This document shows, in pieces, positions 8,978 through 17,898 of a stretch of 64,000 bases of DNA. The stretch comes from Deltaproteobacteria bacterium (lineage in GTDB: Bacteria; Desulfobacterota; Syntrophobacteria; Syntrophobacterales; Syntrophobacteraceae): NCBI GenBank assembly GCA_012517315.1, contig JAAYVE010000053.1, positions 1 through 64,000 of the forward strand, in the 5' to 3' direction. The notes beneath the pieces were generated by a model. It made no database searches, was not told where the DNA came from, and worked only from the letters and a program-made list of their open reading frames with translations. Numbering within the stretch: position 1 is the stretch's first letter; the number at the start of each line of letters is the position of its first letter. Both the position numbers and the translations under genes were made by a program.

Positions 8978-10411
8978 CTAACTCTTGGAGGGAGTCTTCT
9001 TGAGCTCTCGGTCGATCAACGCCTTGAATCCCTCGAGGGAGGGAGCACCCGGATGGAACCTCCCATTGATGACGAATGTGGGTGTTGCGTTGACCCCCAA
9101 TTTCTTGGCCGTCTCGGCGGCTCTTGTGACTTCCTGTTCGAATTTGCCGCTCTCGAAGCAGGTATCGAAGCGCTCTGGGTTCAACCCCGTCTCTCTCGCC
9201 AAGAGTTTCAACTGTGCCACGTCGAGTTCCCGGTCGCTTCCGAAGAGAGCGTCCTGGTATTCCCAATACTTGCCCTGCTCTTCGGCGCATCGGGAGGCTT
9301 CCGCGGCCTTGCGCGCCCAACGGTGCATGCTGAGAGGAAAGTCCTTGAAAACCCAGCGGATCTTTCCCGCATATGCCTCCTTGACCGTCTTGATGGTGCC
9401 GTGGGTCCTTCGGCAGACGGGACATTCATAATCGGAGAATTCATAGACGGTGACAGGGGCATCGGCAGGTCCCCAGGAGGGGTCGCCGTCACCGCTCACC
9501 TCCATCAAGGGCAGTTCCGGTTTTTGAAGGGAAATGACCACATCGCCCTTGCCCGCGAAAGATAGGCTGGCCTGTGCCACCTTCTGATGGTACTTCTCCT
9601 GCGCAGCCGATGCCCGGACACTGGCCCACAGTTGCTCCATCGACCCTTTCCAGCCCGCCCATCTGCCCCGGTTGTCCTCGAAATGACGTTCAACCTCCTG
9701 GTCGCTCACCTCCACATCATTGGGACGGACCAACTCATCGACCAACTGCTGCACGGTGATGCCCCTGCGCCCGGCTTCATCCTCCAGCAGGATCTCGGCG
9801 ATCAAGTTGTCGAGGCGATGCTTCTTCTTGCGGTAAATCTGCTGCTCCAGTTCTCGGAGTTCCGTGGCAATGGGGAAAATCAACTCATTTTCGGTGATCA
9901 CACGCCCCTTGACCGTCGCGGCAACAGTAGGCTCTCCTTTGCCCCCGGGAGCAAGCGATGGGTTCTCATGCGGGATTCCGAGGGCGGCCAAAAGGCATAC
10001 CATGCTGCTCACCGCCATGGTTTGCCAGAGGAAACGCTTATCCAGGGAGGCGATCAGGATGAAGAGGACCACGATGAAGTTGATCAGGCAGAAAACGCAG
10101 CGCACTCCCATGGAAAACATGATCCACATGAGCGTGATTTCGATCCCGAAAGCGGCCGCCACCCATGCCGTCACGAGTTGTCGTCTGAAGAACAGCAGCG
10201 CCAACAGGGCGATGTAGAATGCAACCCCCCATGCCCAGATGGGAAAGCCCAAGAAGGTGAAGCGGGCCGTCTCCGTGCACCCCTTGAAAATCCCTCCGCA
10301 AATGGATGCAAGCCAGTTGACGTGCTCCGCCAATCCTGCCGCCACAGCGACGATCGTCCCAATGATGCTGAGAACGCCAATGATTTTGGTTCGAACGGGA
10401 CTCAGGAACAT
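8978..10411 (-). CDS. VKOR / PPIase-like linker / DsbA fusion
   Basis: 477 residues. Residues 1-150 form a vitamin K epoxide reductase domain with four to five membrane helices, a loop cysteine (KGCTE) and the quinone-side RCVFCLINF CxxC. Residues about 160-300 resemble the N-terminal chaperone part of SurA/peptidyl-prolyl isomerases (LIFPIATELRELEQQ). Residues about 305-470 are a DsbA-like thioredoxin domain with DYECPVCRRTH and cis-proline VNATPTFVING. The predicted role is disulfide formation in exported proteins, with electrons passed to quinone. The start ATG follows a GGGAGAACC sequence. It stands alone, about 290 bases from the DUF4405 gene. Confidence 0.9.
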   Translation of the reverse strand: MFLSPVRTKIIGVLSIIGTIVAVAAGLAEHVNWLASICGGIFKGCTETARFTFLGFPIWAWGVAFYIALLALLFFRRQLVTAWVAAAFGIEITLMWIMFSMGVRCVFCLINFIVVLFILIASLDKRFLWQTMAVSSMVCLLAALGIPHENPSLAPGGKGEPTVAATVKGRVITENELIFPIATELRELEQQIYRKKKHRLDNLIAEILLEDEAGRRGITVQQLVDELVRPNDVEVSDQEVERHFEDNRGRWAGWKGSMEQLWASVRASAAQEKYHQKVAQASLSFAGKGDVVISLQKPELPLMEVSGDGDPSWGPADAPVTVYEFSDYECPVCRRTHGTIKTVKEAYAGKIRWVFKDFPLSMHRWARKAAEASRCAEEQGKYWEYQDALFGSDRELDVAQLKLLARETGLNPERFDTCFESGKFEQEVTRAAETAKKLGVNATPTFVINGRFHPGAPSLEGFKALIDRELKKTPSKS

Positions 10412-10705
10412 TTCGGGTGGTTCTCCCTAGTAACAAACGGTTTCACATGAAGCTTTTCCCGTTGAGCCTAGAGCAGAAATCGGGCCAACGACCGACCCTC
10501 ATCCTCGGACAAGTTTGGAAGTGATGGATGGAAAACCATGGACATATCGGCAGCCCGCCCCGCCCTCATGCATTGAGAGCGTGGGGGATGGGAGGACTTG
10601 CAACGGACTTCTCTCCTTGGCGATTCTTGACCCATATCCCGCCGTCAGGATCCCGGCAAGGGGCTCGGCCCACGGCGCCATATTCCCAACAGGGATCACC
10701 TGGGA

Positions 10706-11050
10706 TCATAAGCGGACCATCGCCCACGCCAGGAGGAGCACCACCAGCCACGCACCGGAGAGGGTCCAAAGGGCCTTCTTCCAACGCTCACCAAAATAGG
10801 CCCTGGTGGTACCGACCACCCAGGACCAGTTGAGCCAGATGTGGAGGATCAGCAGCACGAGAAGGAAAAGGGACAGGTAAAGGTGAATGTCTCCCCAATC
10901 GTGCCGGTGGAGCCCCAGGAAGTACTTGGGCACGGCTGTTCCGCCTCCGAATGGAATGACGAAGGCGAGGAGCAGGCCGATAGCCGCGATGGAGCACAGG
11001 TCCACAAACAGTAGGGCATCGATGACAAACTTCCAGTCGTTCCTTTTCAT
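10706..11050 (-). CDS. DUF4405 membrane protein
   Basis: 114 residues with three predicted helices: FVIDALLFVDLCSIAAIGLL, YLSLFLLVLLILHIWLNWSW and LSGAWLVVLLLAWAMV. Histidines in HDWGDIHLYL and LILHIWLNW are placed as in b-type cytochrome-like DUF4405 proteins, so heme binding is possible. It is 40 bases downstream of the CDF-MauE gene on the same strand. Function is unknown; a quinone or electron-transfer role beside the thiol-redox genes is inference. Confidence 0.75.
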   Translation of the reverse strand: MKRNDWKFVIDALLFVDLCSIAAIGLLLAFVIPFGGGTAVPKYFLGLHRHDWGDIHLYLSLFLLVLLILHIWLNWSWVVGTTRAYFGERWKKALWTLSGAWLVVLLLAWAMVRL

Positions 11051-11090
11051 GTTACCTCCAAAGGCACCCGAAAGTGATCGTTTCCATCGC

Positions 11091-12599
11091 TCAGGCGGAG
11101 TGGGGCTTCAATGCGTGTGACGACCGGCCAGGGTCTCCGCCACTGCCGCCCATGATCTCCCTGTAGAACACGTAGGCGCCCATGAGGAGAAAGATGCCGT
11201 CCCGGAGAAGGTACCAGGTTGTTGCGGGGCTGCCCTCTGTGCTGGTGGTGAAGCACCCGCAATGGATATCCAGCCCACGGGCCACGTTGTAAACGGCGGC
11301 ACCGCAAAAAGCGATCAGGAAAGCATTGGTCAAGGTAAGAGCACCAGGGAGCCACCATCCTGCGATGAGCAGGACCCCCAGGACAACCTCCAACCACGGA
11401 AGGACAAGGGCGGTGATATTGATGAGGGAATCGGGCAGGATCTGGTAGTTGAATACAGCCTGGGCGAAAGCGGCAGGGTGTAGGATTTTGTCCACGCTTG
11501 CCGCAAGAAAGATGACGCCGAGAGTCACCCTCACCCAGAAATGAAGGGGTTTCCTGAGCAACGATGCCCTCCGGCGTTTTTCCGCGAGCGTGCCGGGCTC
11601 CGTGCCCACGGCGCCTCCTGTGCTGCACGAGACCCGGCACAACAGACTTCCCTCTCCGCAGGGCTTCGTTTCGAACTGAAGGACCGGGTGGTCGATGCCG
11701 AAACGATGGCGCAACTGGTGGCGGATTCTTTCGGCGAGAGCGTCGATGTCGCTCAGTTGTTGGTCTGGGACCACGACGTGGCATGAGAAGGCGACGCTTG
11801 AGGAGCACAGGTTCCACGCGTGGAGGTAGTGAACCCCGCTGATGCCCGGAATCTGTTCCAGGAATGTCTTGATTCGCGCGATATCGAGGCCGCTCGGTGT
11901 CGCGTTCATGAGAATCCGTGTGGCCTCTTTGAGGATCGCCCAGCAGTTCTTCAGGATGAACAGGGCGATGAGCACGGACAGAATGGGATCCAGCCAGTAC
12001 CACGGCTTGAACATGAGAACGAGGCCGTTCAGGACGACAACCACCGAGGTGAGCAGGTCGCCCAGCATGTGGAGGAAGGCCCCCCGCACGTTGAGATTGT
12101 GGCCGGCGTCCCGGTGAAGGAGGAGGGCTGAAAGGCCGTTTCCGAGAATGCCGACGCTTCCGATGAGCACCACCAGACCTCCGGACACGGCCTCGGTATG
12201 CCGCAGCCGATCCATGGCTTCATAAACGATATAGGCCGCGGCCCCCACCAGGAGGGCCACGTTCACGATGGCTGCCAGGATCTCGGCCCGCCGGTACCCG
12301 AAGGTGTTCTCGGCCGATGCGCCTTTCCTGCCGATGCGGTTTGCAAGGTAAGCAATGAGGACCGCCGTAAAATCACTGAAATTGTGAGCTGCATCGGAAA
12401 TGAGGGCCATGCTGCGGGCCTGGATGCCTCCCGCGATCTGCACGGCCGGAATGAGTAGATTCAGGCCGAGGGTCATGAGGAGCCTCGCACCCGTGGAATC
12501 ATTCACATTCCCATGGTGATGCGCATGCCCACGAGCCTGTCCCCCCTGAGACACTTCGCTGCAACCGCAGTTGAAAAAGTCACCGTTTGCGCGTTCCAC
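11091..12599 (-). CDS. CDF cation efflux protein fused to MauE/DoxX domain
   Basis: 502 residues. Residues 1-325 are a cation diffusion facilitator: a His-rich N-terminus (HAHHHGNVND), six helices, the metal-site motifs SDAAHNFSDF and HMLGDLLTS, and a cytoplasmic C-terminal domain. Residues about 340-490 are a separate four-helix MauE/DoxX-like domain (VRVTLGVIFLAASVDKILHP ... HCGCFTTSTEGSP) whose CGC cysteines are typical of the DoxX-like proteins that partner with rhodanese or thiol proteins. No stop or shift lies between the halves. The fusion suggests zinc or cadmium export coupled to a membrane redox unit. The order of the halves and the intact frame make this a genuine fusion in this sequence. 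Confidence 0.88.
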   Translation of the reverse strand: MERANGDFFNCGCSEVSQGGQARGHAHHHGNVNDSTGARLLMTLGLNLLIPAVQIAGGIQARSMALISDAAHNFSDFTAVLIAYLANRIGRKGASAENTFGYRRAEILAAIVNVALLVGAAAYIVYEAMDRLRHTEAVSGGLVVLIGSVGILGNGLSALLLHRDAGHNLNVRGAFLHMLGDLLTSVVVVLNGLVLMFKPWYWLDPILSVLIALFILKNCWAILKEATRILMNATPSGLDIARIKTFLEQIPGISGVHYLHAWNLCSSSVAFSCHVVVPDQQLSDIDALAERIRHQLRHRFGIDHPVLQFETKPCGEGSLLCRVSCSTGGAVGTEPGTLAEKRRRASLLRKPLHFWVRVTLGVIFLAASVDKILHPAAFAQAVFNYQILPDSLINITALVLPWLEVVLGVLLIAGWWLPGALTLTNAFLIAFCGAAVYNVARGLDIHCGCFTTSTEGSPATTWYLLRDGIFLLMGAYVFYREIMGGSGGDPGRSSHALKPHSA

Positions 12600-12824
12600 C
12601 TCTTACCCTCACTCCATATGGATTCCCTGCTTTCACCCGTTATTTGGAAGGCCCCAAAGGCACCATGACCACTGCCCACCCCTGGGAGTCCTGTTCCAAC
12701 ACGCGGCGGTGACAACTTCTCTTACCGCCACCGAGTTTCATGTTAGATCGTCTGCCGTCAATTCTCAACAATCGGGATTCGGCTTCGGAGACTTCAATGT
12801 GTGAAATCCAGCGCCGTTCCGGCG

Positions 12825-13916
12825 TCACTGCAGAGGCAAACGTGACGGGCCCGCCCCACAGGTTGCGCAAACCGTTGGTGTGAAAAACCTGAGCTTGATC
12901 CGTAGGGCGACGTTCACGAGGCTGATGAGGACGGGGACCTCCACCAAGGGGCCGATGACCGCTGCAAAGGCCTGACCCGAATTCACCCCGAAGACGGCCA
13001 CGGCCACCGCGATGGCCAGTTCGAAATTGTTGGATGCTGCCGTAAAGCTGAGTGTAGTGGCCTGTCCGTAGGTGGCGTTGAATTTCTTGGACATGTAAAA
13101 GGAAATGAAGAACATGACCAAGAAGTAGATGCAAAGGGGAACAGCGACCCGAAGGACGTCCAGGGGGAGCTGGACGATGTACTCGCCCTTGAGAGAAAAC
13201 ATGACCAGGATGGTGAACAGAAGGGCAATGAGAGTGACGGGGCTGATCCTGGGAATGAATCGGGTTTCGTACCACTGCCGTCCCTTGGTCTTTAGCCCGA
13301 TGAGGCGAGAGAGCATCCCGGCGATGAAGGGGATTCCGAGGTAAATGAAGACACTCTCGGCGATCTGCCCCATGGAGATGTCCACTACGGCCCCGGTCAT
13401 TCCGATCCAGCGGGGGACCATCGTGATGAACACATAGGCGTACACGGAGAAAAAGAGCACCTGGAAAATGGAATTGAAGGCGACAAGACCCGCGCAATAC
13501 TCTGTGTCACCTCCCGCAAGGTCGTTCCAGACGATGACCATGGCGATGCAGCGGGCAAGACCGATGAGGATGAGACCCACCATATAATCATGATACCCTG
13601 AAAGAAAGGTGACGGCGAGGAGGAACATGAGGATCGGCCCCACGACCCAGTTCTGGACGAGGGAAAGGAGGAGCACCCGGACGTTGCGGAAGACCTGCCC
13701 TAATTGCTCATACTTCACCTTGGCCAGGGGAGGGTACATCATGAGGATGAGGCCGACGGCGATGGGAATGTTGGTCGTCTCCACCTGAAAGAGGTTGATG
13801 ATCCCCTTGATTTGGGGAAAGAAATAACCGCCGCTCACCCCGATGGCCATGGCGAGAAAGATCCATAGGGTCAAATAGCGGTCCAGAAACGAAAGGCGCT
13901 TGCTCACTGATTCCAT
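12825..13916 (-). CDS. acr3: arsenite efflux permease ACR3
   Basis: 363 residues with about ten helices. The ACR3 family regions are clear: [32 protein letters not shown] with the essential cysteine, and [16 protein letters not shown] followed by [15 protein letters not shown]. It exports arsenite using the membrane potential. It begins the third position of the second arsenic cluster and follows the Fe-S gene by about 50 bases. The short C-terminal tail carries CATCG, which is unusual for ACR3 and may bind metalloid. Confidence 0.95.
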   Translation of the reverse strand: MESVSKRLSFLDRYLTLWIFLAMAIGVSGGYFFPQIKGIINLFQVETTNIPIAVGLILMMYPPLAKVKYEQLGQVFRNVRVLLLSLVQNWVVGPILMFLLAVTFLSGYHDYMVGLILIGLARCIAMVIVWNDLAGGDTEYCAGLVAFNSIFQVLFFSVYAYVFITMVPRWIGMTGAVVDISMGQIAESVFIYLGIPFIAGMLSRLIGLKTKGRQWYETRFIPRISPVTLIALLFTILVMFSLKGEYIVQLPLDVLRVAVPLCIYFLVMFFISFYMSKKFNATYGQATTLSFTAASNNFELAIAVAVAVFGVNSGQAFAAVIGPLVEVPVLISLVNVALRIKLRFFTPTVCATCGAGPSRLPLQ

Positions 13917-13963
13917 TTCCCGTCTCCCTGCTCACGCTTGCAGGCGGCTTCTCACGCCAGGAA

Positions 13964-14485
13964 TCAATCGAACCGAAACTGGCTGAGATACGCGTCGAGC
14001 TTCTTTCTGTTTTCTTCGCTGAGGGGCGGACAGCCCTCAGGGCCCCTGCCTCCCTCGGCCACCTGAGTGGCGAACACCATGCAGGTCGGTTGCCCGCACT
14101 CTTTGCAGTTGGTCTTGGGGAGGAGCTTCAGGATTTCGATCACCCTCGGCTTGGGAGCGCCTTCGAAACTCGGCTGGATCTCGGCGCGGCGCTCCCACGC
14201 ACTGTTGATCTCCCCTTTGAGCCATTCCAGAATCTTGTCCCCTTCGGTTTCATCCTTGAGAGCGTTGACGCAGATCTTGTCGGGATGGACAGCGATGAGT
14301 TTCCCCTGGACTTTTAACGACACCGAAGGGGGTTCCCTCGTGTATTGAAATCCTCCCAGCACCGCGTTGAGGTACGGGAGCACCTCGGCAATGTCCTGGT
14401 CGAGGTGGGCGATGCAGTGGAGGGATTCCGCCTCCCGCCTGCACTCAGGCCTCACGATTTCCTTCCGGTACCCTTGGAGCAACAT
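13964..14485 (-). CDS. Fe-S cluster protein, (4Fe-4S) domain
   Basis: 173 residues. The N-terminal two thirds have no motif I can name (DKICVNALKDETEGDKILEW). The C-terminal part is a [4Fe-4S] domain of the type at the N-terminus of the corrinoid/Fe-S protein: LLPKTNCKECGQPTCMVFAT then GCPPL. It sits between acr3 and a DGC protein, mirroring the Fe-S protein in the first arsenic cluster (3475-4107), where the domain is at the opposite end. I infer an electron-transfer role in arsenic or sulfur redox; direct evidence is lacking. Confidence 0.75.
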   Translation of the reverse strand: MLLQGYRKEIVRPECRREAESLHCIAHLDQDIAEVLPYLNAVLGGFQYTREPPSVSLKVQGKLIAVHPDKICVNALKDETEGDKILEWLKGEINSAWERRAEIQPSFEGAPKPRVIEILKLLPKTNCKECGQPTCMVFATQVAEGGRGPEGCPPLSEENRKKLDAYLSQFRFD

Positions 14486-14557
14486 GGGACACCCCCTTCC
14501 AATTCCTTCAACCCCCGGCCAACCGGATGTTGTGCTCTCCCCTTCCGCCGAAGGTCT

Positions 14558-14935
14558 TCATGGATTTCCGCAGGCCGACCTGACAGCCTCCTTGACCCGG
14601 TCGATTTCGTCCCTTTTGAGGTCGAAATCCTTGTTCTTCTCAATCTCCAGGTCCGTCAGGACGAGATAATTCCTCAAGGGTACCTGGGCCTGTTCCAGGC
14701 ACGCCTTGGCGCAACCCACGGAGCATCCGTCGATGACCACCATTTCTTCAACGTCCCTGGCCGACTGCACAAATCCGCTCAACTGTCCGCCGATTCCTGC
14801 CAGACAAAACATCTTCCCGAACCCTTCCCGGGTCAGTTCCACCGCCGCCTGGTTGGAGAGCTGTCCCACGTTGGAGGCTCCCGAGCAGGCCAGGATCATG
14901 ATGTTTCTACCCGGAGTACAGCACTCCTCAGCCAT
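14558..14935 (-). CDS. putative zinc-binding DGC domain protein
   Basis: 125 residues with the DGC-family signatures ILACSGASNVGQLSNQAA and VVIDGCSVGCAKACLEQA, whose cysteines are predicted to bind zinc or another metal. The family is common next to thioredoxin-like proteins and ArsP-type permeases. It lies between the Fe-S gene and the small thioredoxin gene, and a GGAGGAAA ribosome site precedes the ATG. Biochemical role is not known. Confidence 0.8.
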   Translation of the reverse strand: MAEECCTPGRNIMILACSGASNVGQLSNQAAVELTREGFGKMFCLAGIGGQLSGFVQSARDVEEMVVIDGCSVGCAKACLEQAQVPLRNYLVLTDLEIEKNKDFDLKRDEIDRVKEAVRSACGNP

Positions 14936-14969
14936 TTTTCTTTCCTCCTTTCTCCTTGATCATGGCTCG

Positions 14970-15203
14970 TCACTTCTTGATCCACTTGATGACCTCTTCC
15001 TTGCTGGGTATTTTACCCACCGACTTCACTTCCCCATCGACAACGACGGCAGGTGTTCCGAAAACGCCGTACTGACCGATGTCCAGGATGTTCGTCACCT
15101 TCTCCACCCTGGCGTCCACTCCGCTTTCCGCAACGGCGTCCTTGACCACTTTCTCCGTCTGCTGGCACTTGGGGCATCCGGGACCGAGCACTTTGATTTC
15201 CAT
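14970..15203 (-). CDS. small thioredoxin (MTH895/TM0996 type)
   Basis: 77 residues, the full length of this glutaredoxin-like family. The active site is GCPKCQQTEKVV and the cis-proline motif is FGTPAVVVDGEV. AAAGGAGA precedes the start. It probably reduces ArsC or other thiol partners of this cluster; the related domain in 16987-17508 may do the same. Confidence 0.88.
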   Translation of the reverse strand: MEIKVLGPGCPKCQQTEKVVKDAVAESGVDARVEKVTNILDIGQYGVFGTPAVVVDGEVKSVGKIPSKEEVIKWIKK

Positions 15204-15388
15204 GAAATTCTCCTTTCAGGTTTCGTGTCTTGCGCGCCGATTGCGGCGCCGGTACATCACCGCACGTGCAGTGCCTCTTCCACAAGCCACCCTGTCAAAA
15301 CGGCAGTGTGGACTGTTGCACCCCGATACTCACAGATGGAGTGGAGTAAGGGTTGCCACGTCATGGGGCCATGCCCGCCTGTCACCAA

Positions 15389-16771
15389 CTACGGAAAAAA
15401 GTGACCGAAAACCATCCCGCAGACCGTGGACATGACCACCACCAGGGTCACGTACACGACCGTTTTCTGAGTTCCCATGACGCTTCGGATGACCAGCATG
15501 CTGGGGAGCGACAGGGCCGGGCCTGCGAGCAGGAGGGCCAGCGCCGGGCCGCTGCCCATCCCCGAACCGATGAGCCCTTGCAGGATGGGGACTTCCGTCA
15601 GGGTCGCGAAGTACATGAAGGCCCCAACGACGGCGGAAAAAAAATTGGCGGCAAGGGAGTTGCCACCCACCAAGGCGCTCACCCAGTGGGAAGGGATGAT
15701 CCCCTCCGTGCCCGGCTGTCCCAGGAGCAGTCCCGCCGCCAGGATTCCGCCGATGAGAAGGGGCGTGATCTGCTTCGTGAACCCCCAGGTGGACAAAAAC
15801 CACACCTCGGCCTCCCCCCGTGTGGTGGTGAGGAGGACGGTCACGGCGACGATCCCCGCCGAAAAGGCGATGAGAGGTTCGTGGGGGAAGCCGAACGCCA
15901 GGGCCGCCACAATGACTGCGGCGATGGCCACTTTAACGGCCTTCACCCGGAACCAGACGATGAATTCCACACCGAGCACCGCTGCGAAAGCCCCCGTCAG
16001 CCACCACTTGATGCTGTACACGGCGTTCCAGAAGCCCACGGGATCGGACGGCTTCCCCCACGTGGCGGAGATGAGGAGGCCGACCATGGTGGCAAAGAAG
16101 ACGACGTTCACCCACAGCGGCCGATCCACCTCTGAGGCGGGAAGATGCAGGGCCGTCTGCGCTTTTTCCTGTTCTTCCTTGAGGAAGAAAAAGTGCATGA
16201 GTAGTCCGATGAGGATGCTGAAGAGGACCGCCCCCACCGCCCTGGCGATCCCCAGGGGTAGGCCGAGAATGCGTGCGGTGAGCACGATAGCCAGGATGTT
16301 GATGGCTGGCCCGGAGTACAGGAACGCGATGGCGGGCCCCAATCCTGCCCCCCGCTTCCAGATCCCTGCGAAGAGCGGCAGCACCGTGCAGGAACAGACC
16401 GCCAGGATGCTCCCGGAAACGGATGACACCCCGTAGGCCAGGACTTTGTTGGCCGCCGGTCCCAGGTACCGCATCACGGCGGCCTGCGAAATGAAGCAGG
16501 ATATGGCCCCCGCAATGAAGAACGCCGGGACCAGGCAAAGGAGCACATGCTCCCTGGCGTACCACTTGGCCAGGGCAAGGGATTCCAGTATGGCGTTGGT
16601 GAAACGCTTGCTCTCCAACGGGAGGTAAAATGCCAAGAGGAACAGCCCCACGATGACCGTCATGGGGACCCAGATGGTTTTCCATTCGATCATGCTGGGT
16701 TGTCTTTCCTCTCGTTCTTCCACCACGTCCTCCTTTGCCAGTTCTTTCCTTGCGACACCAATGTGACTCAT
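15389..16771 (-). CDS. ArsP/DUF318-type permease
   Basis: About 460 residues from the start MSHIGVARKELA; an upstream ATG at 16828 is less likely. About ten to twelve membrane helices in two halves, with the family motifs VSGSILAVCSCTVLPLFAGI and FLYSGPAINILAIVL, and in the second half ATLTEVPILQGLIGSGMGSG. The paired cysteines in CSC are the metalloid-binding candidates. Members such as ArsP export methylarsenite or roxarsone-type compounds; others have unknown substrates. Export of the products of ArsM would fit the context, but this is inference. Confidence 0.85.
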   Translation of the reverse strand: MSHIGVARKELAKEDVVEEREERQPSMIEWKTIWVPMTVIVGLFLLAFYLPLESKRFTNAILESLALAKWYAREHVLLCLVPAFFIAGAISCFISQAAVMRYLGPAANKVLAYGVSSVSGSILAVCSCTVLPLFAGIWKRGAGLGPAIAFLYSGPAINILAIVLTARILGLPLGIARAVGAVLFSILIGLLMHFFFLKEEQEKAQTALHLPASEVDRPLWVNVVFFATMVGLLISATWGKPSDPVGFWNAVYSIKWWLTGAFAAVLGVEFIVWFRVKAVKVAIAAVIVAALAFGFPHEPLIAFSAGIVAVTVLLTTTRGEAEVWFLSTWGFTKQITPLLIGGILAAGLLLGQPGTEGIIPSHWVSALVGGNSLAANFFSAVVGAFMYFATLTEVPILQGLIGSGMGSGPALALLLAGPALSLPSMLVIRSVMGTQKTVVYVTLVVVMSTVCGMVFGHFFP

Positions 16772-16986
16772 GACAGACTCCCTGTTGAATGGAACAAGAG
16801 ACAAGACCCGGCAAACCCCGAGGTTCAAGCCCGGTCTTCACACATGGAAAAACTTAGTTTTCTTCTCCTCCACTCCAGCCCAATGGGATGGCTCTGGTAC
16901 GCTGCGTGGACGCGACTCCGGATCCGCGATCATGGGGCCGTCCGCGGGAGCGGGCACTTACCTCACCACGGCGCCATGCCGATCCC

Positions 16987-17508
16987 TTAACCCTTCCCAG
17001 TGGCGGCCGCTGCCGAACCCGCCGCCAAGAGCCATGCCCGGATCTTGTCCCTGGGCGGCACCCTGCCCACATCCACCACTTTGCCGTTGATGACCAGCGC
17101 CGGTGACCCCATCACGTTGTAAGAAACGATGGCGTTGATGTCCGTCACGTGTTCCACGGTGGCGGGCATCTCCAGTTCCGTCAAGACCTCCATGACGATT
17201 CGGGTCAGGCTGTGGCACTGGGCGCATCCCGTCCCCAGGACCTTGACTTCCAGTTGCCCCGAAGCCTCCTCGGCATATGGCTCCCCCAAAAACTTGCGGA
17301 ATTCCCGCACGAAAGCCCTTCCATACTCTTCCCTGGCGCTTCGGGGGATGTAGTTTTCCTTTTCGAGGCGCTCAAGGAGGGCGCTTCCAACCTCTTCGTC
17401 CGACTTGTTCTTGTGGGTGGACGCCATGGCATCCATAGCGCTCCTCAGTCCCACGATGCTGATGGGAAATTGGCCCACCCGAATCTGCGTGATATCCTTC
17501 TCACCCAT
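16987..17508 (-). CDS. thioredoxin-fold protein with extra N-terminal domain
   Basis: 173 residues. Residues 1-90 form a helical domain (GQFPISIVGLRSAMDAMA ... ALLERLEKENYIP) of a type found in arsenic and thiol clusters of anaerobes. Residues about 90-160 are an MTH895-like thioredoxin with GTGCAQCHSLTRIV and VMGSPALVINGKV. It follows arsR copy 2 by 36 bases and precedes the permease. The N-terminal region may bind a partner protein; role unknown. Confidence 0.8.
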   Translation of the reverse strand: MGEKDITQIRVGQFPISIVGLRSAMDAMASTHKNKSDEEVGSALLERLEKENYIPRSAREEYGRAFVREFRKFLGEPYAEEASGQLEVKVLGTGCAQCHSLTRIVMEVLTELEMPATVEHVTDINAIVSYNVMGSPALVINGKVVDVGRVPPRDKIRAWLLAAGSAAAATGKG

Positions 17509-17544
17509 TCCATTGCTCCATGTGCGTCAAAGCATTCTCCCGTC

Positions 17545-17889
17545 TCACTTTCTGCAGTTCCTCTCCCGGTTGATGGATGGCAGGACACCCACAAGTGCGA
17601 CGATTTCCGGGTCGTTCTGGAGCCAGTGCTTGAGGTTTCCGATGAGGGCGGCCGCGTAAGGGCTTTCCACCCCGTCGGCAAGGCTGTAGTTCATCCACAA
17701 ACCGCACTTGCGGGAAACGACAAGACCTGCCTCCTCCAGAACCCTGAGATGGTTGGAGATGGTGGGCTGGGCCAGGCCGATAGCCGCCTGAATTTCGCAG
17801 ACGCAGAGCGTTCTCACCTGCAGGGCCTTGATGATCTTAACCCTCGTGGCATCTGAAAGGGCTTTCATGACGCGGATGAACTCTTTCAT
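17545..17889 (-). CDS. arsR: ArsR family repressor (copy 2)
   Basis: 114 residues from MKEFIRVM; an ATG three codons earlier (17898) is possible. It is a close paralog of the repressor at 4882-5235, with CVCEIQ and LGLAQPTISNHLRVLEEAGL-like helix-turn-helix (here IGLAQ). It is the first gene of the 17.9-12.8 kb arsenic operon and probably represses its own promoter at 17929-17957. The paralogs could cross-regulate both clusters. Confidence 0.92.
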   Translation of the reverse strand: MKEFIRVMKALSDATRVKIIKALQVRTLCVCEIQAAIGLAQPTISNHLRVLEEAGLVVSRKCGLWMNYSLADGVESPYAAALIGNLKHWLQNDPEIVALVGVLPSINRERNCRK

Positions 17890-17898
17890 GACCACCAT

